Below are positions 1 through 11,000 of a stretch of 64,000 nucleotides of DNA, piece after piece; within the stretch, counting starts at the first letter, position 1, and each line of letters begins with the position of its first letter. The stretch comes from Turnera subulata (lineage: Eukaryota; Streptophyta; Magnoliopsida; Malpighiales; Passifloraceae): positions 1 through 64,000 of the forward strand of contig JAKUCV010004855.1 in assembly GCA_028386065.3 (NCBI GenBank), in the 5' to 3' direction. A model generated the notes under the pieces. The model saw only the letters and a program-made list of their open reading frames with translations, was not told the origin of the DNA and searched no databases. The position numbers and the translations under genes are program-made.

Positions 1-813
1 ATCAACCACCGAGACGACAACAACAGCAAACGCCACAACACCCACACAGACCCGCCACCGTCCGGCCACCACAAAACCCACAACAAACAACCAACACAAA
101 ACCCATCAACACGAAGAAACCCAAAAACGAGAAAAGAAAAGGGAGAGGGAGCAGAAGTACTCACCCGTGCTCGCGGCCCTTTCTCCTCCCGACTGCAGCA
201 GCGGCGGCGACGTGCTCCGACCGCGGTGAGAGACGACACTTGTGACAAACGGCGAGGAGAAAAGAATCGGACTGTGTGGAGATAGGCACAACGAGGTCAA
301 TTGGAGAGGGGAGGTCTCGTGGAAGGGAGGGAGAGGAAGAGAGAGAGAGAGAGAGAGAAGATGAGAGGAGAAGGAAGAAGGGAAGGGGGCGCCGTCGGGG
401 GGGAGAAAAGAGAAAGAAGAAGAAAGAAGAAGAAAGAGTGAAAAGAGAAGAAAAGAAAGAAAAAGAGGATTGGGGTTAGGGTTGGCCGACCGGGTCCAAA
501 ACGACACCGTTTTGGACTAAGGCGCGGTCAACCCGCCCTTGGCCAGTCAACGTTTTCCTTTTTTTTTTTGTTTTTCCCATTAAGCAAAACGACGTAGTTT
601 TACAGACAACTACGTTAAAGCTCCGTTTCACCCCGAAACAAGTCCCCGTTTCCGACGAAACTCAAACCCCTTATATTGCCGACCTCAAAACATTATTCCC
701 ACGGAAAATAATTTATTTCCCTAACCAAAAATCCGGAAATTCCACAAGGGTAAAATTGGAATAAAAATTCCGAAAATTCCGAAAATCAAATTATGAAAAT
801 TCGGGGCGTTACA
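1..813 (-). mobile_element. Partial LTR of a TGTAAC-type LTR retrotransposon
   Basis: Read on the minus strand, this LTR starts TGTAACGCCCCG at 813 and runs off the left edge of the window. Copia copy A resumes at 814, in the middle of its reverse-transcriptase coding region; the uninterrupted sequence is visible in copy B near 45840, so this LTR was inserted into copy A. A TATA-like AATATAAGG lies on the minus strand near 670-678. Downstream of it is a long pyrimidine-rich leader, seen on the plus strand as GA-rich sequence at 276-470 with a (GA)n run near 338-357. The architecture matches the 17338-22236 element. No coding capacity is visible; the open frames here are low-complexity. Lineage is uncertain, probably Ty3/gypsy. 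The partner duplication lies outside the window. Confidence 0.75.
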
Positions 814-3682
814 GACCCATTTGCACCCTATGGGTTTTACCCCTTCAGGTGGATCAACCAAGGTCCATACCTTATTTTCATACATGGATTCCATCTCCGA
901 ATTCATGGCTTCTAGCCACTTCTCAGAGTCTGGACCCGTAATAGCTTGCTGATAGGAAGTGGGCTCATTCTCATCAATGAGCATCACGTCTCCAGTATGA
1001 GTCATAAGAAATCCATATTTCTCAGGCTCATACCAAGTCCTATCAGACCTACGCGGTCCGTGTGTTACAGGTACAGGATTCTCACCCACAACAACTTGTA
1101 GTTCCTGTCCTTGTTCCATCTCAGCCTCAATACCTCGAACTTCTTCGAGTTTTATTTTCCTCCCACTGATCTCTCTACAAATAAATTCTCTTTCTAGAAA
1201 AATAGCAGTATGAGCAACAAACACTTTGTGCTCTGCGGGATTATAGAAATAATATCCTTTAGTTTCTTTAGGATATCCAACAAAGAGGCACTTGACGGAT
1301 TTAGGGTCGAGTTTATCTGATGCTTCTCGTCTCATGAAAGCCTCACAACCCCAGATCCTCATAAAGGACAAATTGGGACGCTTCCCTGTCTATATCTCAT
1401 ATGGTGTCTTTTCAACCGATTTAGATGGAACACGGTTAAGTGTAAAGGCAGCACTTAATAATGCATGTCCCCAAAATGAAGAAGGAAGGTCATCTTGACT
1501 CATCATAGAACGAACCATGTCTAACAAAGTTCTATTCCTCCTTTCAGATACACCATTCCATTGAGGCGTACCTAGTGGAGTAAGTTGTGGTACAATACCA
1601 CATTGCTTTAGATGATCAAGAAAATCTCGGTCTAAGTATTCACCTCCTCGATCAGATCGAAGCATTTTAATACTCTTGCCGAGTTGATTCTGTACTTCAC
1701 TCTTGAATTATTTGAACTTTTCAAAGGATTCTGACTTGTGTTTCATAAGATACACATAGCCATATCTACTGTAATCATCAGTAAATATAATGAAGTACTG
1801 AAAACAAAGTTCATTATATTTACTGATCAGATCATCAGTAATCATCATAGAACGAACCATGTCTAACAAAGTTCTATTCCTCCTTTCAGATACACCATTC
1901 CATTGAGGCGTACCTAGTGGAGTAAGTTGTGGTACAATACCACATTGCTTTAGATGATCAAGAAAATCTCGGTCTAAGTATTCACCTCCTCGATCAGATC
2001 GAAGCATTTTAATACTCTTGCCGAGTTGATTCTGTACTTCACTCTTGAATTCTTTGAACTTTTCAAAGGATTCTGACTTGTGTTTCATAAGATACACATA
2101 GCCATATCTACTGTAATCATCAGTAAATATAATGAAGTACTGAAAACCACCTCTAGCCTGTGTTGACATAGGTCCACATACATCAGAATGTATTAGACCT
2201 AACAAGTCCGAAGCTCTTTCACCTTCACCAGCAAAAAGAGCCTTCGTCATTTTGCCTAATAAACATGACTCACATGTCTCATATGATTCAAACTCAAATG
2301 AGTCTAAAAGTCCATCTTTATGGAGTTTAGAAATACGAGTCTCGTTTATATGGCCCAATCAACAATGCCAGAGATAGGTTTCATTAGAATCGTTTAATCT
2401 AACCTTCTTCGTATTAATGTTGTAGATTGGTGTTTCTAAGTTTAGAACGTACAAACCATTACTCAAATATGCACTACCATAATAAATATCATTGAAATAA
2501 ATAGAACAACAATTGTTCTTTATTACAAATGAAAAACCTTTCTTGTCCAGACAAGAAACAGAAATCAAATTCCTGCTTATGGTAGGAACATAACAACAAT
2601 CGTCAAGTTCTAAAACGAAACCACTCGGTAAGGGTAGATGGTAAGTCCCTACGGCTACTGCAGCAACTCTTGCTCCATTTCCAACACGTAGGTCTATCTC
2701 TCCCTTTGCTAATCTTCTACTCTTTCTTAGTTCCTGCACATTTAAACAAATGTGAGAACCACATCCGGTATCTAATACCTTGATGCAGAGACAGAGATAT
2801 TAGCCTCTATAACAAAAATACCTGAAGCGGAAGTCTTACTTCCCTTCTGTTTCTTCACCTCTTCAAGGTAAATAGGGCAGTTATGATTCCAATGGCCAGG
2901 TTTGTTGCAGTGGAAATATTGTCCTTCCTTTGCAATACCACCTTTGGGTTTCAGCACATGGGAACAAGAAGATGCACATGCACCAAACTTTTTGGCACAT
3001 TTCTTGTTCTTGTAAAACTTGGCTTTACCCTTTCCTTTGCCATTTCCAACCATCAATATGCTGTTGGATTTATTTGCCTTCATCTATTGCTCAATTGTTC
3101 CTAACATGTTAAGAAACTCAGACAAGGAATTGTCAAGATGATTCATATTGAAATTCATGACAAATTGGCTGTAACTATCCTACAACGATTGCAGGACTAG
3201 ATGAACAACCAACTCCTTTTGCAAAGGAAAACCTAGACCCTCAAGGCTCTTAATGTATCCAATCATTTTGAGCACATGAGGTCTCACCGGTGATGACTCA
3301 GCCATCTTGCATTGGAACAATGCCTTAGAGGTCTCATACCTCTCATGCCTTGCTTGCTCTTCAAAAAGCATTTTCAGATGTTCGATCATATTGAAAGCAT
3401 CCAAGTTCTCATGTTGCTTCTAAAGCTCAGAGTTCATGATAACAAGCATAAGGCATGCAACATCCAATGCATCATCAACATGCTTCTTGTAAGCATCTCT
3501 TTCCGCCCTAGGAGCAGTAGGCGCCGGTTCATTAGGAACAGGCCCTTCAAGGACATACAACTTCTTTTCTTGTTTGAGGACTATCCTCAAATTGCGATGC
3601 CACTTAAGGAAGTTATTCCTATTAAGTTTTTCCTTCTCAAGGACAGATCGCAGTGATTGTGTACTAGTGTTTTGTGCCTTGA
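814..3682 (-). pseudogene. Degenerate gag-pol of Angela-like copy A
   Basis: The order on the minus strand is gag (from about 3682), a CCHC zinc knuckle near 2870-2940 (CNKPGHWNHNC), an aspartic protease with an intact D-T-G near 2780, GAG-pre-integrase, an integrase core (SDVCGPM, RSDRGGEY and PQWNGVSERRNRT supply the D, D and E) and the start of RT up to 814. The gag ATG present in copy B at 48364-48366 reads AAG here. A 304-bp duplication with an inverted filler sits in the integrase (1501-2146). In-frame stops break the frame into pieces. It would have encoded a polyprotein for virus-like particles, processing, integration and reverse transcription, but no functional product is possible. 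Confidence 0.88.
1501..2146 (-). repeat. Tandem duplication inside integrase with inverted filler
   Basis: Positions 1501-1804 and 1843-2146 are near-identical 304-bp copies of the integrase core segment. They are separated by a 38-bp linker at 1805-1842. The linker contains GTTCATTATATTTACTGA (1809-1826), the reverse complement of sequence at 1778-1794 in the end of the first copy. Copy B has this segment only once. The duplicated copies differ by few bases, so the event looks recent compared with the rest of the decay. Confidence 0.9.
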
Positions 3683-4876
3683 TAACTCTACAACATTGAT
3701 CAACTTACACAAATACGAGTCATGTATTCATAAAATCACTTAATAAAGAATTTTATTAAATGATGCTCCTACTACATAAATCAAGATAATTATGAGTAGG
3801 TCAAGATCCATATTTCACTACAAGATAAGTCAGCTTTGGCTGATCACTTATATCATAGTTATTTAGGTAAACAACTCTTGTCAATTACTTCTCATGTAAC
3901 TCTTGGATAGTTGAGTAAACAACACTTGTTCTTGTCTATCTCATAGACTTAGCTCAACTCCTTGCCTCTAAGTCCTCAATCCTATTGAGATGACCTAATT
4001 AAGTTCAACCCATAACAAGCAGTTCGGATATTACAATTATCCCGTCGCACCTTGCTAGGAAAAATATTGGCACCTTGCTTTGGCAAAACCTACCAAGTAT
4101 TGATCTAAGCAATGATGAGTGCTTATCATGGAAGGCAACACAAGAGGAACTTAATATTTACATCAACATATTATTCCTATACATCATATGCATGTTCTTG
4201 ATAAATCATATATTGATGTTTTGTAAATTTGGAAACCAAAAATACATAAGAACATCGATGTCTAACATTGAACATCGATGTTGTGAGAATCTGATTCTCC
4301 CAACTACTTGGCAGTGTTCAAGAACATCGATGTTTAACTTGTGATCAAAGACTGACTAGCTCCTCGATCTAGGAAATTTCTTGTGGTGAATAGTGCCCGT
4401 ACAAGAAGTGAATTGAACTGATTCGATAATTCCCAGGAAAGATGGCGTAGCCAATCTCCTAAGACAGAATTATCATTCCAAGATAAATCCCCAGGAAAGA
4501 CTGGAGGAACAAAGGTTCACTTAAAACCCAGCCTCCTAGACAGGACTCACTTGCACAGTGTATTAATTCACAACCTTGCACCTGACAAAGGACGACAATC
4601 GTACTAGAACGACAATCGATCTATACGAAAACCGACAATCGATTTTCCTTGTCGAACTCATTCGACTTACTGCCAAAAACACCTTGATTGATATCACATA
4701 CCAATCAAGTACTTGTTGTCAAACACTTTTGACAAAACAAACCTCAACATATATCACACATACAAAAACGAATTCAACATATCATGAACATGCTACATCA
4801 CATACAGCATATCATATATATCAATATGAGCATATCATACATATGCACAACAAATTCGGTTTAGCGTTTCACAAGA
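3683..4876 (-). other. Untranslated leader of Angela-like copy A
   Basis: This stretch lies between the PBS and gag and is collinear with 48367-49558 in copy B. It carries the palindrome ACATCGATGT three times (4252-4261, 4272-4281, 4324-4333) and the word CGACAATCG three times between about 4592 and 4640. An open frame at 4576-4899 on the opposite strand is shared with copy B but has no recognisable domain. I see no gene here. Confidence 0.75.
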
Positions 4877-4889
4877 GGCTCCGCTACCA
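4877..4889 (-). other. Primer-binding site, Angela-like copy A
   Basis: On the minus strand the LTR end TTACA is followed by one G and then TGGTAGCGGAGCC. The usual plant copia PBS, complementary to initiator tRNA-Met, is TGGTATCAGAGCC, so two positions differ. The same variant occurs in copy B and in the Sirevirus of this window. Confidence 0.75.
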
Positions 4890-4890
4890 C

Positions 4891-6432
4891 TGTAAGTAAC
4901 CGGGCATGCAAACTTGACAATCAAATGCAGCGGAAAAACCCAGAAACCATGGAGGATCCAAGTGAAAGTAACTAAACCGAATAACAATTTTTGCGTACCT
5001 GAATCGGTTGAGATCTTTCACTCAACTGTTGTGCCGAATCAGCTAGAGCCGGAAAGAAATCCCGCCCCTCTACGGTATCCACACGAACCGTCGATCTCTG
5101 GTCGAAAACATCTCATGATCTCCAACCCGAGCACTCCCGAACCGTTGTGCTAGCTGCGGATTTCCGGGAGCTATGTGGTGTTTCTTTCCTTCTCAAAGAA
5201 TGGGTGTGTAATCTGAATTGTGTGTGAATGTTGTGTGTGTTGATAATCTGATCATCAAGCCCTATTTATCCACACAATTAATGCATAGATTAATGAGACA
5301 GTGGCCAACGTCATCATGCATTAACCATCATGATTATACTTTAAGTCTAATCATGTCTCCACTATGTCTTAATGCTCCATTAAGCATTAATGGATGCTCC
5401 ACTAAGCATTAATGGGATTACACATCATATGGCATTAATTTTGGTTCAATAATTCTGATAATTAGTGAACCAAATCAGCCCAAAACGACCCGGTCCAACC
5501 ATGGTCCAACCAAGGTTCAACCATGGTCCACCCACTTGGTCGAACCACGGTCCAACCATGGTTCAACCACCTGCTCGAATCAACAGTTCTAAGTGTGTGA
5601 CCCTGTAGGCACTTGTAACGTTTGGCAATAATTGTAAAATCTCATTTTACAATTATAAACAATGAGCGGTGTCTAGCAACACATCATTGCTACCCAAACG
5701 ACAAGATCAGTACTGATTCAATATGCCTCGGAAGCATGTCATCGTCCTTTCGTCACATTATCAAGATTAAACACGAGACATGGAATAAGTCAATCTCGTA
5801 TATGTTTAATCTAAGTTTCTTGATCCCCGAGTTAACTGTGTAAAACGGATACTAATGATATCACCATATCACATAATCCGAGCATGGCCATGCATTTACA
5901 GTTCAACTCTATCAAGAGGCCCAACTGATAATATACCCGTTATATGGGTTGGACGAATTCCATCTTGATCATACAAAACCCACTACACACTTATCATATA
6001 CCCAATGATTACACTAAGGTCTACTCAGTTACGAATAGCCAAGAGTAATATCAAAGTATATGACTAACATGTTGGGAACCTTGATGATCTCAGGTCAAAG
6101 GACAATACATATAAGAACCACTAATGACAATCATATAACGTTCCATGTAGTGTTCTTATGTTGGGTCAGTCCAGACCACAAGTTCTCTAACTTGTACCCG
6201 TATGTAGAATTCATATCTCATATAATTCTCAACATACGCTAGTCTTAATTTATTATTACAACCCATCCATAATAATAATCGAGTAGGGACATTTAAGAAT
6301 ATAAAATATTCTAGGGTTATAAATATGTGCAAGCGTTTATCACATAAACATATTTATTGGAATAACCTTAATGTATATACATGACTATATACAATCATCC
6401 AATGATTGACTTTTGGACATATTACACTAACA
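4891..6432 (-). repeat. 5' LTR of Angela-like copy A
   Basis: This LTR is 1542 bp. On the minus strand it starts TGTTAGTGTAATATG at 6432 and ends TTACTTACA at 4891. It is homologous to both LTRs of copy B (42470-43972 and 49573-51076). The TATA box is eroded: GATAAATAG at 5262-5270, where copy B reads TATAAATAG. It carries extra copies of a CCATGG-containing repeat (5488-5571) compared with copy B. Confidence 0.92.
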
Positions 6433-6741
6433 TTACATTGACACATTACATTTTTTTTTAAAAGCTATTTTTGACATGTTTTTGTATAAAAATCTTTTCT
6501 ATTTGCATTTCCATTATTTTTATACGTGCTACCCGCCTATCACATGTAAATGCAATGTGTACGTTAGCAATGTAAAATAAAATAAAATAAAATGAAAATG
6601 AAGGGAACATGTGTAGGCTCAAGATTAATTAGTTTAATTTGGATAGCATTAGCCACCCCGCCCCCTCTAATCTCATGACCTCACCATCTATAGAAAGCTG
6701 AATTTTAGCATAAGAAACATTTTATCAATATATAAATTCAC
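6433..6741. other. Intergenic AT-rich stretch
   Basis: This stretch lies between the 5' LTR of copy A and the MITE. I see no coding capacity or repeat boundary. It includes a short (AAAAT)n run near 6575-6597. The first bases, TTACA, should be the target-site duplication of copy A, whose partner lies outside the window. Confidence 0.5.
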
Positions 6742-6997
6742 GGAATAAAATATTTTTTCATCCTTGTATTAGACTTCAAAGTTGGAAGTCATCCTTCTAT
6801 TAGATTTTGGCTTGTTTTCATCCCTCTATTTGTGAAGTTTGTCTTATTTTCATCCTTGTGTTCGCCTTTTTGGCCTATTTAGAGGGATGAAAACAAGCTA
6901 AAACCCATGGACAGAGGGATGAAAACAGACCAAAACCAATACAAGGATGACTTTCAACTTTATGGTCTAACACAAGGATGAAAAAAGGCTTTAATCC
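6742..6997. mobile_element. Hairpin MITE (MULE-type duplication)
   Basis: The two halves are inverted copies: the left arm GGAATAAAATATTTTTTCATCC is mirrored by the right arm ending GATGAAAAAAGGCTTTAATCC, and the similarity continues toward the centre near 6870. It is flanked by the direct repeat ATAAATTCAC (6732-6741 and 6998-7007). A 9-11 bp duplication points to Mutator-like mobilisation. A transcript would fold almost end to end, so small-RNA production is plausible. There is no coding capacity. Confidence 0.85.
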
Positions 6998-7509
6998 ATA
7001 AATTCACGAACTAGAAATGTATAAACAAAACAACACATCCCTTTTGTTGAACATGTTATATTTGGGATATATTGACTGACAAAAAAATAATTTATGGGAC
7101 ATAACATATGGTCCTAAAAACATCAACTCAGTGATTAATCATATGTGCTCATATTGAGGTCCACATTGGAAACACGGTACACCGGCCAAGAATTGGGTAG
7201 CCGATAATGCCATAAACTCAATTGTGGTGTCGCAGCCATAATTGAGTCCAAGATTACCCGCTGGACAAGATGGAAGCAAATGAAAAGATCCTGCAGTAAA
7301 AGCCATCCACCCCCTGCCTCCTCGGCTTTAGTGGTGGCCGCCGTGGCGCCGTCATGACACCTAATTAACCTAGCTGCAGGTTCAACATGCGCTAATGAAA
7401 GTTGACCATTGATGATACTTCCGTAAAGTCTTCATACATAAATCAATGAGAATCACAATGATAGCCCCATTCATACAAGTGTTAAAAAAAAAACAGATTA
7501 AAGAAACTG
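6998..7509. other. Intergenic stretch without recognised features
   Basis: This is low-copy-looking sequence with no convincing open frame, repeat end or RNA gene. A short GC-richer patch lies near 7310-7350. Confidence 0.45.
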
Positions 7510-7521
7510 ATGGAAATATTT

Positions 7522-7665
7522 CTATTGGTTGATAAAAGTTTAGGTTGAGGGGAGGCTCTCAACAGTGATATTTACAGATTATCCACCAAGACGGTCGGTG
7601 GAATTCGAATTCTCAATCTGTGCTTACCAAACCTCAACCAACTATGCCAACCCTCGTAGACACTC
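7522..7665 (-). mobile_element. tRNA-derived SINE
   Basis: This 144-bp element is bounded by the perfect 12-bp direct repeat ATGGAAATATTT (7510-7521 and 7666-7677). On the minus strand it begins near 7665 and contains TGGCATAGTTGGTTGAGG, matching an RNA polymerase III A box, then GAATTCGAATTCC about 35 bp later, matching a degenerate B box (GGTTCGANNCC). The spacing fits a tRNA-derived promoter. It carries no protein and would depend on LINE enzymes. Confidence 0.75.
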
Positions 7666-7677
7666 ATGGAAATATTT

Positions 7678-8055
7678 TAAAAACATCTTCCAAGTTTTAA
7701 TCGAGATTTAGGAGTTTGCACCGAGTCTGCTAAACTTGGTTCGAACTGGTAATTAATCCAAAATTTGGAATATCAGAATCAAGAGTCATTAGTTAGGGCA
7801 AGCTCTGGATACCTGATTGAAAAAAAAAAGAAAAAAAAAAAGAAAGAAATTTTAGTCATGACAAAATCTTATATCAAGGACGCATTTCTTTCTTTTTCTT
7901 TCTTTTCATTCATGTTTGCATATACAAGTATTTGTATCAAAATAATTTCTAATTTCCTTGCCTCGGATATTTTAGACAGTAAAGTGACTGAAAAATGAAG
8001 AACGTTATCTATAGTGCTTTCCATCAGGAGGCTGACTAATATTAGCTTCAGAAGA
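7678..8055. other. Region downstream of the ABC1K gene
   Basis: This contains the likely 3' UTR and terminator region of the ABC1K7-like gene, which is read leftward from 8056. An A-rich tract lies at 7819-7847. I could not fix a poly(A) site. Confidence 0.45.
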
Positions 8056-11000
8056 TCATATCATCTTCTCAAATTTGTCAAGCTTCTTCACCCTTTGCAT
8101 CGACCTCAATAGCAATGTGAGAAAAACTCCTGCATATTCACAGGTTGAGGGGATTCATGAGCACAATATTTACTTGAAACACAAGATAACCAACATCAAC
8201 AGGTTCTTATGTAAAACAGGATCCTCACCAGCCCCGACAAACGAACCGTTTGCAATAACTGAACTGCCCTGCGTGCTAATTAGGCTTACCCCGATATTTA
8301 GTAGGGTACCTCCTAAGACTGTATACATGGTTGCCATCTGCAGGATTGTTGCTTTTCGAGCTGCTCTTTCTGACTGGTAAAGGAAATATGGCCAAACTTG
8401 AAATAATAATACGAAGAGCTTTTTCAACAGCTAAAATGATCATTTACTTTATTGTCAAGGATGATTACCTCTAGTACTCGAACTCTGAGTTTTAAGTCTC
8501 CCGCTTCAAGTTGTTTCACAAACTCTTCAATCCGTTGGATTCTGTATGGCATTGATATGGTAGAAGTTTGGGCCTGAAAAACATATGAAGGCTCTCATAA
8601 TGTTTTTGAATAATTTTTTTATACGATCACATTATAAGGAAAAAGGTTTCCATCTGCAAAATTATGGTGAAAACAAAAGAAAAGCATGAGGCTCGGGCAT
8701 TACATCATTGGCTTGTTTCCTTATTTCCTCCACTAGTTGTGTTCCTGTTCGCCGTTTTTGTCTAATATCTAAAAGCTCCTGTAGGCATTTTAACACATTA
8801 GCATGCCTTCAATAATGCAAGAGGAATGAACCCTTGTGGGAAATAAGTTATGGCAAAAGCAGAGGTAACACAAAACCTGAGCATAAGGAGCAGCGATCTT
8901 TACGAAGGAAAAATCAGGGTCGAGAATATAGCCGATACCTGTAAGATACAATACAATATAACTCAGGAAAGTAATGCATCGGTATAATTTTCTTTACATG
9001 TCTAAAGGTTACAAATATGAGCAATGAGAGTCCACCATGTAATTAAGGAACATAAAAGTGATATTTCATGACTAAATCCTGAAAAATGAGGAGAGGGGGA
9101 GGGAAGGAGAGGAAGAACCTTCAAGTGTTGAAAATGCTCTTATCACAAAGGTAAAGGTGGATGGGAACCGAAATGGTTGATCCTGAGCTATTGCAAATAA
9201 ATCCTGCAACAGAACAAAAAGGATAAGTTCAATGAATGAATCCAGTACATCTAATCATTGAACTTGGAATTTTAATTCCTCTTTCTGCCATTTCGTTTAG
9301 TTGCTGAAGGAAGCCTATTAACACCATCTTTCTATGGGAAAGGATAGTGGGAAGCAATTGGCCGAGTGGGAAATAACATGTAGAAAGTATCATTTCACAA
9401 ATAAGAGAAATAATATTCCTTTCACTCGGTCCCTCAAAACCAATACACAAAATGAAGTAAACCAGCGGAAAGAAGATATCCAACTCTTTTGCAGCTGCCT
9501 TTCCTACCAGAAACCCAGAACTAAATGTTGGCAGCAGTTTACCACTTTGCAGACCCTAAAAATTTTGCTAAGTAGGAGAGTACCAATTAATTTATTTCTG
9601 AGATCTCAACCGAGGAAGACCGGCCAATTTGGGTCTTGTTACCTCCAATTGCATGCTCTATGTGGAGAGGCAATCCAGGAAGATAGTAGGCAAATACAAT
9701 TAATTTTTTTTTTCTTTTCTTTCAAGCTTCTGAACTAGTTCAAAAATACCAACCCTTCAACGGTTGAACACTTATACTACCACATTACCCATGCTAGCTC
9801 CACATAAGCATGTAAATCCGTTATGTAAGGCAAGGAGGACAACTCGTTGTAGGTCACCTTAAGATGAGGGAGATTTCATGTCATAAAAGTAGTTGAAGGA
9901 CTAAGCACGCTGATTTTGCAATTTTTAGGGATCATGAAAGGATTTGAACCTTATAGTATCATATGTTCCTTCTTCCTTTTGACATAAAGTAGAGTGAAGA
10001 AAAATAATCCTTATTTTCTTCTTTCCTAGTTTCTTCACTTCTTTTTCTCACAAAAGGACCATTACATCCCAGGGTTATCATCATTAGCTTTATCTTCTAG
10101 CCACTAGCCTATATGGCTAATCATATAGGCTTCAGTGTTGCATACCTCCCCAATTGCAGCCAAAGTCTGCTGTTGATCAGGCGTCTGGCTCAATAAATTG
10201 TCCAAGAAAAACTGCACTGATCTTCTCACCTGGGGAAACACCAAGCATTTTCAATACACGATTTACAAGAAACTAAGAAATGGTTTCCTGACATTGATTG
10301 ATTTCATGTTGCATGGAGCTTACTGCTGACAAATCTCCAGTTGGCTGAAGTGCTCCAAGATCTATGAGGCTCCTCATTACCTGCAAGACAGCATCATGTC
10401 AATTTACACCAGTGAAGCAAGGATGGTAAACTCTGTATTTAGCTTTCTTCTACCATAACTCTAATTTGTCTTGGTCTTAGGAAAACCAAAGAACACAAAC
10501 TAATGATCTACAAAGCAAAAACAGATTGCATCTCCACCCATAATGCATACAAGGTCGAGAGGAATGAACAAGAAAATGTTCGTTAGAGCAAAGTCCAATT
10601 GAGAAGAAAGCTTTGTAAAATTTTCTGGAATACCAACTAAAGAAAAAACATCATCCAAATGTCTATCAATTACAGAATTCTTTTGTCAATAAGTGTAGCT
10701 AAAATTCTAAGCAATAAAAACCATACGTGATATGTTGCCAAAACAAACTGGAAATATTGTTTCCTCTCAAATGCAATTGCAGTTTTTCATTCATTATTCT
10801 TTACTTCAAAAGGAAGACAGTGAGTTTCGGGTTAGAAATGGCTTAGCGGAGAGGGTAATGATGCACAAGAAACTATTTAATCTCTGCATGCACCTGCTAT
10901 AATTCCACATAAAGTTTCCAAACAAGTTGTCCTACAAAATGAGTTCCAGTACCAATGGCATATAACAAAGCAAAAGACAAGCTGAATTTCATATTTTGGT

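Larger units (their letters stand above)
814..6432 (-). mobile_element. Angela-like Ty1/copia element, copy A (3' part missing)
   Basis: This minus-strand element reads, from right to left, 5' LTR (4891-6432), PBS (4877-4889), a leader of about 1.2 kb, gag, protease, integrase and the start of reverse transcriptase. It is then cut by the LTR at 1-813, so the rest of RT, the RNase H and the 3' LTR are outside the window. It is collinear with the complete copy B at 42470-51076 and clearly the same family. The roughly 1.5 kb LTR, long leader and integrase region (ESCLLGKMTKA motif) resemble the Angela lineage. The copy is dead: the gag start codon is changed to AAG, stops interrupt gag-pol, and the integrase region carries a duplication. 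Confidence 0.9.

Noticed and set aside
106..507. Open frames in the GA-rich part of 1-813
   Set aside because: Low-complexity sequence in the leader of an LTR, open in both orientations.
4576..4899. 107-codon plus-strand frame shared with 49258-49581
   Set aside because: It is shared because both are copies of the same copia leader; it is antisense to the element and crosses into the LTR, and no domain is recognisable.
5622..5843. 73-codon frame present in three Angela-like LTRs (also 43162-43383, 50265-50486)
   Set aside because: Conserved only as part of homologous LTRs, antisense to them, without domain or start context.
9334..9738. 134-codon plus-strand frame
   Set aside because: Lies in an intron of the ABC1K gene on the opposite strand, ends in a homopolymer-driven tail, and has no domain.
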